A stretch of 64,000 nucleotides of DNA from Biomphalaria glabrata (lineage: Eukaryota; Mollusca; Gastropoda; Planorbidae). The DNA lies in the NCBI RefSeq assembly GCF_947242115.1, contig NC_074719.1, positions 4,104,783-4,168,782 of the forward strand. The letters are read 5' to 3'. Shown piece by piece: positions 40,941 through 52,058 of this stretch (within the stretch, counting starts at the first letter, position 1; every line of letters begins with the position of its first letter). Below the pieces are notes generated by a model. It saw only the letters and a program-made list of their open reading frames with translations. It searched no databases and was not told where the DNA came from. Position numbers and translations under genes: made by a program.

Positions 40941-41291
40941 CTCATGCCCAAGGCTGACATTCGAAGAGTTTTCAGAATCACAGTTTTCTGATTGCTTTGT
41001 GTACAAGTCTGATTTCTCTTCTAACATCTCATTTTTTATTACCGAGACTTCAACGTTTTGTTCTTCACACGGTTGTGTCAAGTCTGTTTCAGAGTAACAG
41101 TTTCCTGTTGGTTGTGTACTCAAGTCTGATTCCTCTTCATCTATCCTCTCACTTTTTATCATCGGCACTTGGAAGTCCTGAGCTTCACATGGTTGTGTTA
41201 CTAAATCTGGTTCTACCACTTCCTTCTTCACATGTTTTAAGGCATTGTTCAGTTCAAGAGAAAAATCAAGCTTTGTGTCAGACATCATCAA
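40941..41291 (-). CDS. ZF-3 exon 1: acidic module, internally duplicated
   Basis: 117 codons, longer than the 75-89 of the paralogues. It starts MMSDTKLDFSLELNN and ends VSLGHE at a donor (gtattc), phase 0. The segment TQPCEAQDFQVPMIKSERID is followed by a second copy, TQPCEEQNVEVSVIKNEMLE, each with ESDL or KSDL and a NC-SE ending, so about 40 residues were duplicated. Three psi-K-x-E motifs result: VKKE, IKSE and IKNE. An acceptor-like tttaaatacag lies just upstream, suggesting a 5' non-coding exon. Confidence 0.85.
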
Positions 41292-41691
41292 AGTCTGGCA
41301 GGCCTGTATTTAAACTTGTTTATCTTAAGCTCCTATTGAAAAAAAAAAGATTAATAAAAAAGTCAGAGTTTGTGAATAAAAAATGAAACAATGTTTTTAC
41401 AAAAATTTAGCACAAGTAAAATTATAAGACTTAGAAATCTTTTATACAGACAGTGAATATTGATACACTTTCAACCTGCATGTGTGATTATGTAGTGAGA
41501 GAAATTTATAAATATAATTATTCAAATTCTTCTGAGAAAATAATGCTGCAGTCTGGTGTTTGTGACTGAAAGAGAATGAATGGCAAAGGTGTCAGTTTTT
41601 GTCTCCCTTAGTAAGCACATTTACTCTGACTAGACCAGTAGACACCTTAACTTCCTATACTTGCACCATACACCACTACAACATATTCACA
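41292..41691. other. ZF-3 upstream region
   Basis: AT-rich without recognised promoter motifs. Sequences such as gactagaccagta (41628) resemble the region upstream of ZF-1 (12340, cggactagaccagtc), consistent with duplicated 5' flank. Confidence 0.45.
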
Positions 41692-41850
41692 CAGGGTGAA
41701 GGTCAAGAGGCTAAGTACACATGAACTTGTCTTGGCTACCTATGAAAGGGGCTCGAGGTTCCACAAACGATTCGAGCAGAGTTTGTTTACTGAGCACATA
41801 CAGGCAGCACGAAAAACTTTCTCCCAGATACCCCCTCCCACTGGTCCATA
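41692..41850 (+). mobile_element. SINE family C, diverged copy
   Basis: tgaaggtcaagaggctaagt, then cttggctacctatgaaaggg gctcgaggttccacaaacga, gtttactgagcacatacagg and cagataccccct. The (AAT)n tail is missing. Confidence 0.7.
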
Positions 41851-42164
41851 ACATTCAGGCTTTGAACCATTGTATTTTCAGCCTTTTTATTCAAAGCTTG
41901 GATCTGAAATACAGCAGACATCATTAAGCCTGCCTGTTTCAGGTAAGACGAGCACCATACCTATCGACAGAACAAGCATTCCCAGAACCTCCAGCATTTT
42001 TTAGCTGGTTCACGCTGAGCGATCTGGACAGACAACACAGTGGAACCAACCAACATCTATACTGCCCTGAACCAACAAACAACTGGACCACAAGAAAAAG
42101 CCCCAATGATTAGAGAGGCAATACTATACACTTTAAAAAAAGCCTATATTTTTCTTTGCTTTTT

Positions 42165-42305
42165 TTCCCATGCCAATTGCTCTAACTTTAGCATCCAGTT
42201 TTGAAGTAAGATCCTGTATACCTGGTCTACATTGTCTCCAATTAAGGAGGTCTACATCATCTGCAAACATGAGATTGAAAATAGGCTGCCCACTTAAATG
42301 GTCAA
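42165..42305 (-). mobile_element. LINE reverse transcriptase fragment (FADDVDLL)
   Basis: The minus strand reads LSGQPIFNLMFADDVDLLNW and then CRPGIQDLTSKLDA. This is the catalytic FADD block of an RTE/ingi-like reverse transcriptase. Only about 45 codons survive, and nothing else of the element is visible. Confidence 0.75.
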
Positions 42306-42355
42306 GCTACCAGTAAATCCTTCTAGGCCTAGGCATCTAGATCTAGTCCATCATA

Positions 42356-42545
42356 TGGATGGCTGCCTGGTCGTGCGGTTTGCGCGTTGGACTGTCGTTT
42401 GGATTTATCGATGGTCCCGGGTTCAAACCCTGCCTGCTCCCATCCCCCGTCGTCCTGCGGGAGGTTTGGACTAGGAAGTAAACTATCTTCAACTCTGAAG
42501 GAACATCCGAAATATGTAAAACATTTTACAAACAAACATTTTACA
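42356..42545 (+). mobile_element. SINE family A, plus-strand copy
   Basis: gatggctgcctggtcgtgcg, ggttcaaaccctgcctgctc, gtcgtcctgcgggaggtttg and the tail gaaggaacatccgaaatatg with a repeated aaacattttac. Full length. Confidence 0.88.
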
Positions 42546-44613
42546 ACATTTTATTCATAATATAAAAATAAATCTTAACTAACATGCTCCAGAAATATGT
42601 AAAAAAGAGTTGGAGAGAGAATGCATTCTTGTTCACTAGATTTACCTCGGCTATAGTCACTACAATCTACATTATCATTATTAAATAGCACTATGAATGG
42701 CTGCTGAGCCCTGAGCCGCCTGATTGATATCTAGACTAGATCTAAATCTAATATAATGTTTTTGGGGTTTTTTTTTGTTTGCTTTTAAAAATGTGTTAGA
42801 TCTATCTATTATTAGTAAAGTAGCCTCTAATCATCTTAATTTTAATGATTATGATCTATCATTCTATGATTATCATTAAATCATTATGAAATATATTAAT
42901 CATTAATATATTTTACATATATATGGCTATGGCCCATGCGCATAGTACCACATAGTAACAGTAACAGTAACAGAGTGAGAGTCAGGCCAAGTATCAATTC
43001 AATATAGTTAATATACTATAATATAGATCTACTATCATATCAACCTAATTAAGTACTTCAAGTATAGATCTGTATATCTTAGTCGTCTTAGTAAAGGCAA
43101 AACACTAGACACTGTCTACACACAGTGACACACAGTAAACTTCAGTAAACTTGTATCTCTACACTCTGTGACTACACTCAAAAATATCATATTATTGAAT
43201 TATTCATATTAATGATAATGTGATTAATATAAATATATGATAAAATTATGATTGATATATCAATATGATTGAATATGTCAATGACTTCAACATTCACATT
43301 GATGATTGTGTCATACATAGGACATAGTCATTTAAATCTATTAAATTTATAATGATAAGATAATCATAATCTTATTTAATCCCCACTTACCCCAGGGCCC
43401 AGCCCCAGCCATCATCATCGTCATCATATTAATCATAACAGTTTAGGTGATAACATCATACATGACCATCATTGACCATGTCATTATGATTATGTGACAC
43501 TTACCTTTTAACTTTTCCATTTCTAGATCTAGATTAAATGAAACTTTATAGATCTATCTAGACTAAGCAGAGTCTAGATTTGTATATATAGATTGTCTAA
43601 TATATAGAGTCTATATAATATATTATTAGATCTAGCTCTAGCTACTATTCAGTATTCAGGTGAGGACATGTCAGTACGGCAGCATACGTTCATTTAGAAT
43701 CTCGATCTATTTTCTAGATCTAGAGTCTCATACACCAAATCTCCATAGTTGTCAACTTATTGACCTGATTGATAAGCCAGGGTCAGGGGTCTGCGATGTA
43801 AAGTTTTAACCTTTATAGATCTAGATCTAATTAATATTGATAGATCTAGATATTTTAAACTATTACTAGAATCTATATAGATCCTAAATCTCTAGTCACT
43901 ACACTTTAGATCTATAAATCTAGATGTCACGTCACCATACCGGTAGATAAACGTATGACACAGTAAACGTAAGGATAGACTGCGCGCTGCCACTTGCGTA
44001 TCAGTATCATTTTGCGAACGGTACCCAAGCGTCGAATGATTATAGAAGGGGGGACCACAGCTTCCATTCCAATAAGGTGCTGTTTATTGACATGTATACT
44101 AACATTACCTCACCTGCACGCGCTTTATTAGTAGGGTGTTATCTCTCCTCTTATAGTAAATCTAGACCAAGTCTTTAGATCTATCTAGATTTTGAAAATC
44201 TCATCATAGAGTAAGGCTAGGGGTATCAGTGTACAACGAAGGCGCCTATTTCACTATTTCCTTAGAGATAGATTCTCCTTTGCAGTTCAGCGCATATGAT
44301 GAGCAGTGAAACAGCAGAGGAAAAGCTTCCCACAGTCCAAAATGAGCTGTTTGCGGAATGCAAGAGTAGGCCTATGATTTGAAAGGATAAGCCTATTAAT
44401 TGTTTGTCCAGTGTTTGTTGTATTGTTTGGTGCTCTTGAAGTTAATATTTTGACTGATGAAATTGCAGATAGGCCTACTGAGATACCTTGCAGGTACTAA
44501 GCGAATATCTTTTGAGTGTTCAATTGGTTGATTAAGGTGTTTTTTTTTTTCGAGAAGGCTTCATTGGTTTTATTGCTGTCAGCAAATGCATAAAGTATAT
44601 ATATGGTCTAGAG
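42546..44613. repeat. AT-rich tract with TCTAGA-dense parts, no gene
   Basis: 42730-43990 contains many agatct/tctaga words and short AT palindromes, plus aacagtaacagtaacag at 42958-42974. 43970-44600 is less biased and unclassified. No reading frame or transposon end was supported. Confidence 0.55.
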
Positions 44614-45054
44614 CAGTCCAGTGGTTCCCAAACTTTTTTGTCTCGTAGACCCCTTGCCATGTTTTCTGCTTTTCGGTAGACCCCCTGCTTAACTTATATT
44701 GCTTTTTTTTTTTTTGCAATTTATTTTAAAACTAATTTCTAATTTTAGTGATTTGAAGAGTGAAAATGCAATTTAAAAATACATATAAAGTATTAAATAA
44801 TAACTCATTTTTATTGATAAAATTCAAATTTAACCAATTAAATATGTATTGCTGGAATCATCAAACACACTGGAAATGTTTTTTTACCCAGGCTTATCAT
44901 CTGTTCCTATGATGTCATGTTTCATACATTCTATGAAGAAGACATTCAAACAATAAATATTAATTAATCAATTTGTTTTAAGTATCATTGTAAAAGTTTT
45001 CGCAAAGAGTTTCTCGTGTATCTTTCACGTGTCCGCCGAACTGTTTTCACTAAA

Positions 45055-45295
45055 GGAGAAGGGGCGAAGGCGAGTAACTGGCGCCTTAGCCAGTAGGCTT
45101 CAAGCAGGAAGAGCTCATTAGCCACATAGCAGAAGGAAAACTGAATTTAAAAATCTGCTGCCTTGCAACTATTCCCAAACATGGGAAAGCTGTCGTGGGT
45201 CAACCCTGAGGAAAAATAAGGAGCTGGCGACCCCTAGGCAGTTTACAGCACACAGCGCTACACCCCATCAGAGCCTGTGACGCCACTGGTCCCAA
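45055..45295 (+). mobile_element. Unclassified SINE-like insert within the hAT element
   Basis: gcgaaggcgagtaactggcg, aatttaaaaatctgctgcct tgcaac and ggagctggcgacccctaggc. The ctgctgccttgca stretch recurs at 16336-16348 within the nested element. No target duplication was identified. Confidence 0.4.
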
Positions 45296-45309
45296 ACTGA
45301 TCCCAAACT

Positions 45310-45480
45310 GTATATATATATATTTCCGTTGCAAAGAATCACATAAGAAGCTTTTAATTTGATAACTCATGCCACCGATGTGCCCTTGAACTGTATTTTT
45401 GCTTAAAGAAATTCTTTTAATAATATCAGATGTAGGTGTGTGTAAAACAGTTTTCACAACTACAACGGCTGGTAAAATCA
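45310..45480 (-). pseudogene. hAT transposase fragment (ISLSKNTVQ)
   Basis: The minus strand reads VVVVKTVLHTPTSDIIKRI, then SLSKNTVQGHIGGMSYQI and KSFLCDSL. The block R-I-S-L-S-x-N-T-V-x-x-x-I-x-x-M is well known from ZBED5/FAM200-like domesticated hAT proteins. Its place between hAT ends agrees. The rest of the gene is missing or broken. Confidence 0.65.
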
Positions 45481-46389
45481 ATGTTTTACCTATGTTTCCG
45501 TATTTTGCTATAAGTAAAGAGATATTGTAAGACTCTCACAAACCAACATCTTCTCTATATATATATGATGTTGAAGTGAGATTGTGTGGGTCTATTCTTA
45601 ACTTTATCTTTGAGTGCTAGAAAATTTTTAAATCTTTATCTATTTTGTCAGGGTGACATTGTCTCAGATGATCCTCTAGCAATTGGTTTCGTATCATTAT
45701 TTTAAAAAAGTCACTTAGGCAACCGCTTGTTTGACAAGGAAGGAATGAATCCCAGTTTTAAATAATCAACGCTGGACAGTGTACATTTCTTTTTGTTAAA
45801 CATTTGTTACATGTAGACAAAATTAAAATGTTTAAATAAGTATTGAGACAATTCTTTGGTTTGATTAGCAGGATATATATTTAAATGATTTACCAAGATA
45901 AAAATCATATATTACTGTATAAAATAATTACATTAAATGAATGTAAAAATTAAAATGATCTGCTTTAAATGGAATCTATTATCGTAGACCCCCGTGGACC
46001 TCTCATAGACCCCCAATTTATTTTTTCACTTTCGTAGACCCCCTGGAAGTCTTCATAGACCCCTGGGGGTCTATATAGACCACTTTGGGACTCACTGGTC
46101 TAGAGTCTAGATATGGCTGTTCCATGATGGCTAACATTCAAAATGGTGTTAAGGTAAACATTTTCGAAAAATATCTAAAAGCAGCCTTTTTTCGGGCCTT
46201 GTCAATGACCTGAATGTGTAGGGCCTGTATGTTATTGTTGGTAACATCAAGATTGAAGATTATAATATCTATTTCTTCCTAGACAGTCTCAAGCAACGAG
46301 AGGGTGGTACTAAATTAATTTCTTGTATGAAACACAATGGACTGAGAAATACAAATCAATTTGCGTTATCAGTCTAAACTTTTGAGATC

Positions 46390-46870
46390 TTTGACTGTTT
46401 GGCGCAATCTTGAAATGACGACTGCTGTTGAAAGCAGACAAACTGCACGTGTTACGCAGTGCCTGCTCCTCACGTAGGCCTACATTTCAGATTTGTCATT
46501 TCATTGTTGCCAATAATTCATTTGTTTTTGAATCAGTTGCCCAGATGTTGCAGTCTGTCCATAGTTGGTGCTCAACAGCAAAGCAGCAGTTTCATTGACA
46601 TAATTAAAAACAATCATGCCCATGCTAAGGAACAGAAATGACATCCTAAGTCAGATGAGACTGCTGGCAGAAAAAAACAACAACATGGTATTGAGCTGTT
46701 TCTCCCGAGGATTTGAATTTTGACAAATATGCAGAGCGAACACCACAGGCTTGAATTTTGAAAGCTATCGCAGAACGCAGTTTTACATTCCATATCAATC
46801 TGTACATTAATTTGTTAGTTTCTTCATTAATGTCTCACATTTCAAGCAACATGAAAAATGGTGAGTAGGC
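46390..46870 (+). pseudogene. hAT (DUF4371/THAP12-like) transposase remnant
   Basis: Plus-strand pieces in different frames read FIDIIKNNHAHAKEQ, GIELFLPRI, YRRTQFYIPY and NVSHFKQH. They occur in the order found near the C-terminus of THAP12/DUF4371-type hAT proteins (interior helices, LPR-[IV], then RR-x-[IF]-x-IPY). Several frame breaks separate them. No terminal repeats were located. Confidence 0.5.
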
Positions 46871-47084
46871 AATAAAAAAAAAGTTGGCCAAGTAAACACA
46901 ACTTATAAAGATAAAATGCTAATTTATTTGTAATAACATTTTTTTCGTAAGATTTAACATAAGCTACTTAGGTTACTGAATGAAAGTAATTTTACAATTG
47001 CGGTCGCCACATATGGAAAAATAATTAAAGAAGTCGCAGAACTAAAAAGGTTGAGAATCGCAGCTCGAGTTAAAGATGAATATT

Positions 47085-47200
47085 AATTTGTTATAAATCT
47101 GACGGTTGTATTTTGCGTCTGTTCTATGTAATTAAAAATGTTTTCTTGAGATGAGAGGACCCGAACAGAGGATGGTTTTGAGTTGTTTTTTTTAGACAGT
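47085..47200 (-). mobile_element. CR1-like LINE fragment
   Basis: The minus strand reads SSQENIFNYIEQTQNTTVRFI, matching STQENIKKLEQTQNRALRFI of 30727-31158. Confidence 0.65.
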
Positions 47201-47517
47201 GTAACTGGTTTACCATTAATGTAAGAAGTATTTTTAAGTGTTTTATATAATAGGCTTACAAGCTACTAATATTTTAACGAAGTGTTCAATTTTGTTCTAA
47301 AAGAGAAATAATTCATTTAGTATTGTTAAGATCTTTCCTATCAGGCACTCTACAAACACTACTCAACACAACAAACTCAAGAACTTTAGAACAAGAGCTT
47401 CAAGATATGTGCTGAAAACTCGGCGGCCTCTTTTACGCACTCTGTCCCAGCATCTGGTCCCCTAAGGCGTTTGACATATGACATTATCAAGGGTGATATT
47501 TACGTGTACTGTTCATA

Positions 47518-48370
47518 TAAGGTGACCAGACGTCCTGATTTGGGCGTGACAGTCCCGCTTTGGACCGTCTTTCACGCTTTTCATAAAATGTCCAGGCGGG
47601 ACCGCCAGTGTCCCGCTTTAAAAAAAAAAAAAGATCAATATCAACCTTTATTTTAAAATCTTTCAAAATCTAGCTAATATCTAAAGTTACCACTTTTCAG
47701 CGATTTCTACTTGATCCATATTAACTGCCAAGAAAGCCCCTGTGTTAGGGGCATGAGTAGTGCTTTTACTTTACAGCAAGCCCCTGTGTTAGAGGCATGA
47801 GTAGTACGTGCTTTTACTTTACAGCAAGCCCCTGTGTTAGAGGCATGAGTAGTGCTTTTACTTTACAGCAAACCCCTGTGTTAGAGGCATGAGTAGTGCT
47901 TTTACTTTACAGCAAGCCCCTGTGTTAGAGGCATGAGTAGTACGTGCTTTTACTTTACAGCAAGCCCCTGTGTTAGAGGCATGAGTAGTGCTTTTTTCTT
48001 TACAGCAAACCCCTTTGTTAGAGGCATGAGTAGTGCTTTTACTTTACAGCAAACCTCTGTGTTAGAGGCATGAGTAGTGCTTTTACTTTACAGCAAACCC
48101 CTTTGTTAGAGGCATGAGTAGTGCTTTTACTTTACAGCAAACCCCTGTGTTAGAAGCATGAGTAGTGCTTTTACTTTACAGCAAACTGCCCTTTACTCAG
48201 AAACTGACATCAGCATGACGTTTCCTGTCGACTCTTGGAGTGTTGTCGTTCCGCATGATGCTCGCTCATTTTGTTTATCAATTCCAGCATACAGTATTCC
48301 TTGGTTTGGCTGTCCTTCCTGTCGATGACAGGGTGATGGATATCGTACACAAAACTTCGAAGCTCATATT
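47518..48370 (+). repeat. Interspersed repeat (relative of 14308-15320) with 44-bp minisatellite
   Basis: The start aaggtgaccagacgtcctg, then gacagtcccgctttggaccg and cttttcataaaat, match 14308-14400. The right part has actgacatcagca, atcaattccagca and gtcgatgacagggt, as at 14598-14875. Between them (47708-48185) are about 11 copies of a unit with cccctgtgttagaggcatga and gtagtgcttttactttacag. Some copies have an extra tacg. The 14-kb relative has only one such unit (14528-14572). Confidence 0.85.
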
Positions 48371-49137
48371 GTTATAACTCTGCCATGCGCACCGCAATCC
48401 AGGATAGTGCAGAAAGATGGTGCGCACTATTAGTGACAAGACTAAGTCGGATGTTGACATGAGAGAGAGAACGATTTCCGCCCAAGGGAGAGCTGATGTA
48501 AAGATGCTGTGCTCAAGACTTGTTGTTCTGTTCTACATGTATTTGTGATGTCCTGTAAATAAACATCGATGTGCCTCGTTGAGTTGCCTTCCTTCAGTTA
48601 TTACAATATATAAGGACTTATAAATAGAGTTCCCGTTTGTAAAGAAGACAAGATTTTTTCAACAATTAGGGCCTACAGTGGAGTGCAGTGCTAGAAATGT
48701 CGATCACAGTATTCTGTCGCACAAGTGGATATAACCAAACATCTGAATTCAGATTGTAGTTTTAAATTGGTAGCTCCCAGAAAGCCTCCAGGTTCTGTCC
48801 AACATATATGTACATATGTAAACGATTAATTCAAAGCCACTAATTTTTATTTCAGTTTAGAATAATGTAAGTTCTATTTTTTTGTGAGCTGTTCAAATTC
48901 TGATGCCAGCGTTTCTCAAACTGTGGTGCGCCCCCCCCCCTTTTTGGTGCTGACAAATGGACGCGAAGTTGGTTTTATTATTTATTTTTTTTTTTTGGTG
49001 ATAATCCGGATTTGATTACTCGTTAAGTAAAAATGATATTAATATCAATGCTTAAAAAAGAAATTATTACATTAGGTGAAGTCTACTAATTAGGGCCTTT
49101 CCTACTGCTTTTGTGAGAAGCGTCTGCAACAAGATCA
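48371..49137. other. No gene recognised; hAT-like end at 48906
   Basis: 48906-48940 reads cagcgtttctcaaactgtgg tgcgcc, a classic hAT terminal sequence, but no matching second end was found. 48470-48590 contains an aataaacatcgatg stretch that could belong to an LTR-type or polyadenylated end. The rest is plain. Confidence 0.45.
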
Positions 49138-49325
49138 ACTGGCTGCCTGGTCGTGCGGTTTGCGCGCTGAACTGTCGTTCGGATTTATCGACGGTCGAGG
49201 GTTCAAACCCTGCCCGCTCCCATCCCCCGTCGTCCTGCGGGAGGTTTGGACAAGGAAGTAAACTATCTTCAACTCTGAAGGAACATCCTAATTACGTAAA
49301 ACGTTTTACAAACATTTTACAAACA
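49138..49325 (+). mobile_element. SINE family A, plus-strand copy
   Basis: ctggctgcctggtcgtgcgg, tttatcgacggtcgagggtt caaaccctgcccgc, cgtcctgcgggaggtttgga and a double acattttacaaac tail. Full length. Confidence 0.88.
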
Positions 49326-49925
49326 TCAAGTCATCAAAGAAGATTCTAAGCCAGTACTTTGTCACGTGACACCAAATTTCTTCCAAGTGACACCTTCGTT
49401 CAGTGGACACTTTTAAAGCCAACAATTAAGCACACACCACAAGACATCTTTCTGAACACGAGTAGGGTCTTTCGATCGAGCCCATTACGTACGTACATGC
49501 TCAGTTGCCTAGAATATATCTCACAATTCAGTATCAACCTGTCCCAAGCTTAAATTTACTTTGACTTTGACGCGCTTTTCTTTCTAAAAAGTAGGGCCTA
49601 ATGTGTGCTCTAGACCAAAACATAGTCTATTTCGGAATATTACAATGCAGGAAAAAGCTTGATCCCGATGCTTACAGACCTGTTAGCTGGATAAGGAGAG
49701 AGAGGCGCGAACATATTTTCTTTCTTTTAATTTTTTTTTTGTTGTTGTTGTTGTTGTTGGGTTGGAGGAGTGAAGCCACTATTAAAATTTATGAGAAACA
49801 TTATTTTAGGTCTATGCTCTTTTTACTGGAAAAGCTATCAAACTTGATATTGAACGTGAGAAAAAGTGATATGTTTTCAATTATTTAAAAAAAATGTGGC
49901 AACGCTTGGATCTTATTTAGCTACA

Positions 49926-50045
49926 GTAACTCCTGTGGCCCACGGTTAACGAGGGTGTCATGTGGCCAGCACAACGATCAACCGCAGAAACATATGACCT
50001 TTACATCATCTACCCTATACATCGCAATGTCTAAAAGGGGAACTT
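49926..50045. mobile_element. SINE family B pieces joined head to head
   Basis: 49926-49984 (gtggcccacggttaacgagg gtgtcatgtggccagc) is in minus-sense orientation. 49985-50045 (cagaaacatatgacctttac, then caatgtctaaaaggggaac) is in plus-sense orientation. The two halves correspond to adjoining parts of one SINE with one half flipped. Confidence 0.55.
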
Positions 50046-50376
50046 TACTTTTTTTTACCCCCTACTAAGTTTGAACATTAATTGTGCACTAATTACAAAC
50101 AACGCTTTTTTTTCCCAATAATTCTTTAATGAACGCAGGTAGTCGTATATAATCTAACATCAGGGCAGTTTCACCATACTAGTGTGAGTTACAGTTTATT
50201 AGTGAAATATGATAGGAAATGACGTAGGTTTTATGAAATACTGTTAGACATATCTGTCTGCGCTACGTATTTTCATAGTGGAATGTGAAGTTTGTTTCTA
50301 TACAAACTATCATTGTAACCTTGTTTAGTTTTTGTTTTTTTTTGTTACCCTTATATTACACATTTTGATAATTGGA

Positions 50377-50500
50377 AAGACATGCTCCAACTTGATTCCC
50401 TGATTCTAATTTCTGTAATGCTTCGGATTCTCTTTGTAACTAACCCTAACCCTAAGCAGTACAGAAATTAGAATCAGGGAATCAAATTGGAGCATGTCTT
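50377..50500. repeat. 40-bp inverted repeat around a telomere-like core
   Basis: The left arm 50377-50416 and right arm 50461-50500 are reverse complements with a single mismatch. Each contains gacatgctccaa and gattccctgattctaat. The 44-base spacer contains ctaaccctaaccctaa, about 2.5 units of the animal telomere repeat. The arms are LINE sequence, like 59443 onwards. Confidence 0.9.
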
Positions 50501-50800
50501 GTACGTTGTTGCTGTTTTATTTGTTTTATAAATTCTGTTATCAACGCAAATAGTTCCTGACTTTACCATTATTGGTGTAGTTTGTTCTCTACCTATCAGT
50601 TGAATCCATTGGTGTAATAAACCAGTTATGCCACAATATTTTACTTTTTCTAAGTGAAGGTATTGTGGTGAACTTTGCCAAATGCCTGTCTAATAAAAAT
50701 CTAAGCCCTTTGGAAAGTTATCAATTAGACCTATTGAGTTTCACAGGACCTAAATTTCCTAAAGTCATATTGGTATGCATTAAAGACATTAATTGATTTA
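50501..50800 (-). mobile_element. CR1-like LINE reverse transcriptase fragment
   Basis: It aligns with 59600-59945. Shared stretches include attattggtgtagtttgttctct/attacagtttgttctctccc, tgatgtaatgga/tggtgtaataaa and cctaaagtcatattggtat. The encoding strand is minus. It is badly decayed and lacks the catalytic block. Confidence 0.65.
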
Positions 50801-51652
50801 TGGTGTAGATACTTATTTTGTGTATATATATATATATATATTTTTGATCAACTGATCACTTCCAACCTGCTGACTTATCCTGACCAATTAACTTGTTTAA
50901 TGTAGTCTAGTAACCCAAAGAATGAATTAATAGAGACTTCCTCTTCGGTAAGAAAAGACATTAAAAGTCACTATTTTAATACATAGTAGTAGTTTTCACA
51001 ATACATCAATAAGAAATAGGCCTAATGTAATATACAATTTATCCCAACTTTCCTTTTTAAGATCTTATTAGATTCTTCCTTTTTAAAGTTCTTAAGGTTG
51101 ATGGCTACTTAGGGAATGGACAGCTTGTCCACTCCTGGTTATCTTGACTGGCACAACAAGTTCTGGAACCATAGGTCTACAACTATTTTTGTTTTGGTAG
51201 TTCGAATAGTTGGCAGTTTCAGTGTCCTCATCTCTTGTACTAAATAGTAACGGCTTTATCTAAGCTCTTGTTTTAGAATCTTTGATTTCACTTGTAGGTT
51301 TTTCTATCATTAGTCTTAATTATGTTCTTCAATTGTTTGTCCTCTCATATGTCAATAGAAATCTTTAGGAAAACTGGTATAATTATCAAGTTTCATTTTA
51401 CTTTTCATCCGTCATTCCAATCTGTCATTCATTAGGGTAAAGTATGCAAGCCATTCTCAGGTACAGATGGTTTTAACAGATGACTAGGATCATGTTTCCA
51501 TGATATGTCTGAGTCTCCTGTTCATATGCTTAAGGTAGTTGTGATAATAACAATGACAGTCCACTTCCTGAAGTGTTTGTTCAAGCATAGAGAAGTAAGA
51601 ATCCTTCCTTTTTAACATTTTAATGCTTTTTTTTTTTCAACAGTTTGAAGAT
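50801..51652. other. ZF-4 downstream region
   Basis: A (TA)n tract at about 50822-50842 and otherwise mixed sequence. The duplication block seen downstream of ZF-1 and ZF-3 was not recognised here. No gene. Confidence 0.45.
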
Positions 51653-52058
51653 CTAGTGAATCCCTTTTGACATATCAGTATTTGACATTTCAAATGTTTT
51701 TTCACCATTATGGATTACTTGGTGAATTTTTAAATCTTTAGAAGTAGTAAATCCATTTAAACATAGTTGCCATTTGAATGGTTTTTCACAAGTATGAACC
51801 AGACATTTAAATGGTTTTTCCCCAGTATGTATAACTTGGTGAAGTTTCAAATCTCTAGAAGTAGTAAATCCTTTTTGACATAGTTGACATTTGAATGGTT
51901 TTTCACAAGCATGAACCAGTAAGTGCTGCTTTAACCCTGAAGGTCTAGTAAATAGCTTTGACATATTTGGGATTTTAAATGTTTTTTCGCCAGTATAAAT
52001 CAGCTGGTGATTTTTTAAGTGTGATATTATAAAGAATTCTTTTAGACATATTTCACAT
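51653..52058 (-). pseudogene. Decayed fingers downstream of the ZF-4 stop
   Basis: The ZF-4 stop is caused by a shift in an A run (seven A at the HTSEK linker, where the next unit has six). Reading past it in the next frame gives CEICLKEFFIISHLKNHQLI with the last His changed to Tyr. The next unit has lost both Cys (IPNMSKLF). Then comes one intact finger (CQLCQKGFTTSRDLKLHQVIH), and finally a shortened unit with Cys to Trp. Four worn fingers thus follow the 12 good ones. Confidence 0.75.

Larger units (their letters stand above)
44614..46097. mobile_element. hAT DNA transposon, internally degraded, with perfect 8-bp target duplication
   Basis: It is flanked by gtctagag at 44606-44613 and 46098-46105. 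The left end reads cagtccagtggttcccaaac. The right end, reversed, reads cagtgagtcccaaagtggtc. Both ends carry several copies of a GTAGACCCC word, as subterminal transposase-binding repeats would. A short transposase remnant lies on the minus strand at 45310-45480. The identical target duplication suggests an insertion younger than the 2633-5079 element. Confidence 0.82.

Noticed and set aside
42329-42535. Frame CFTYFGCSFRVEDSLLP, also at 63107
   Set aside because: It is the antisense of SINE family A and appears wherever that SINE lies.
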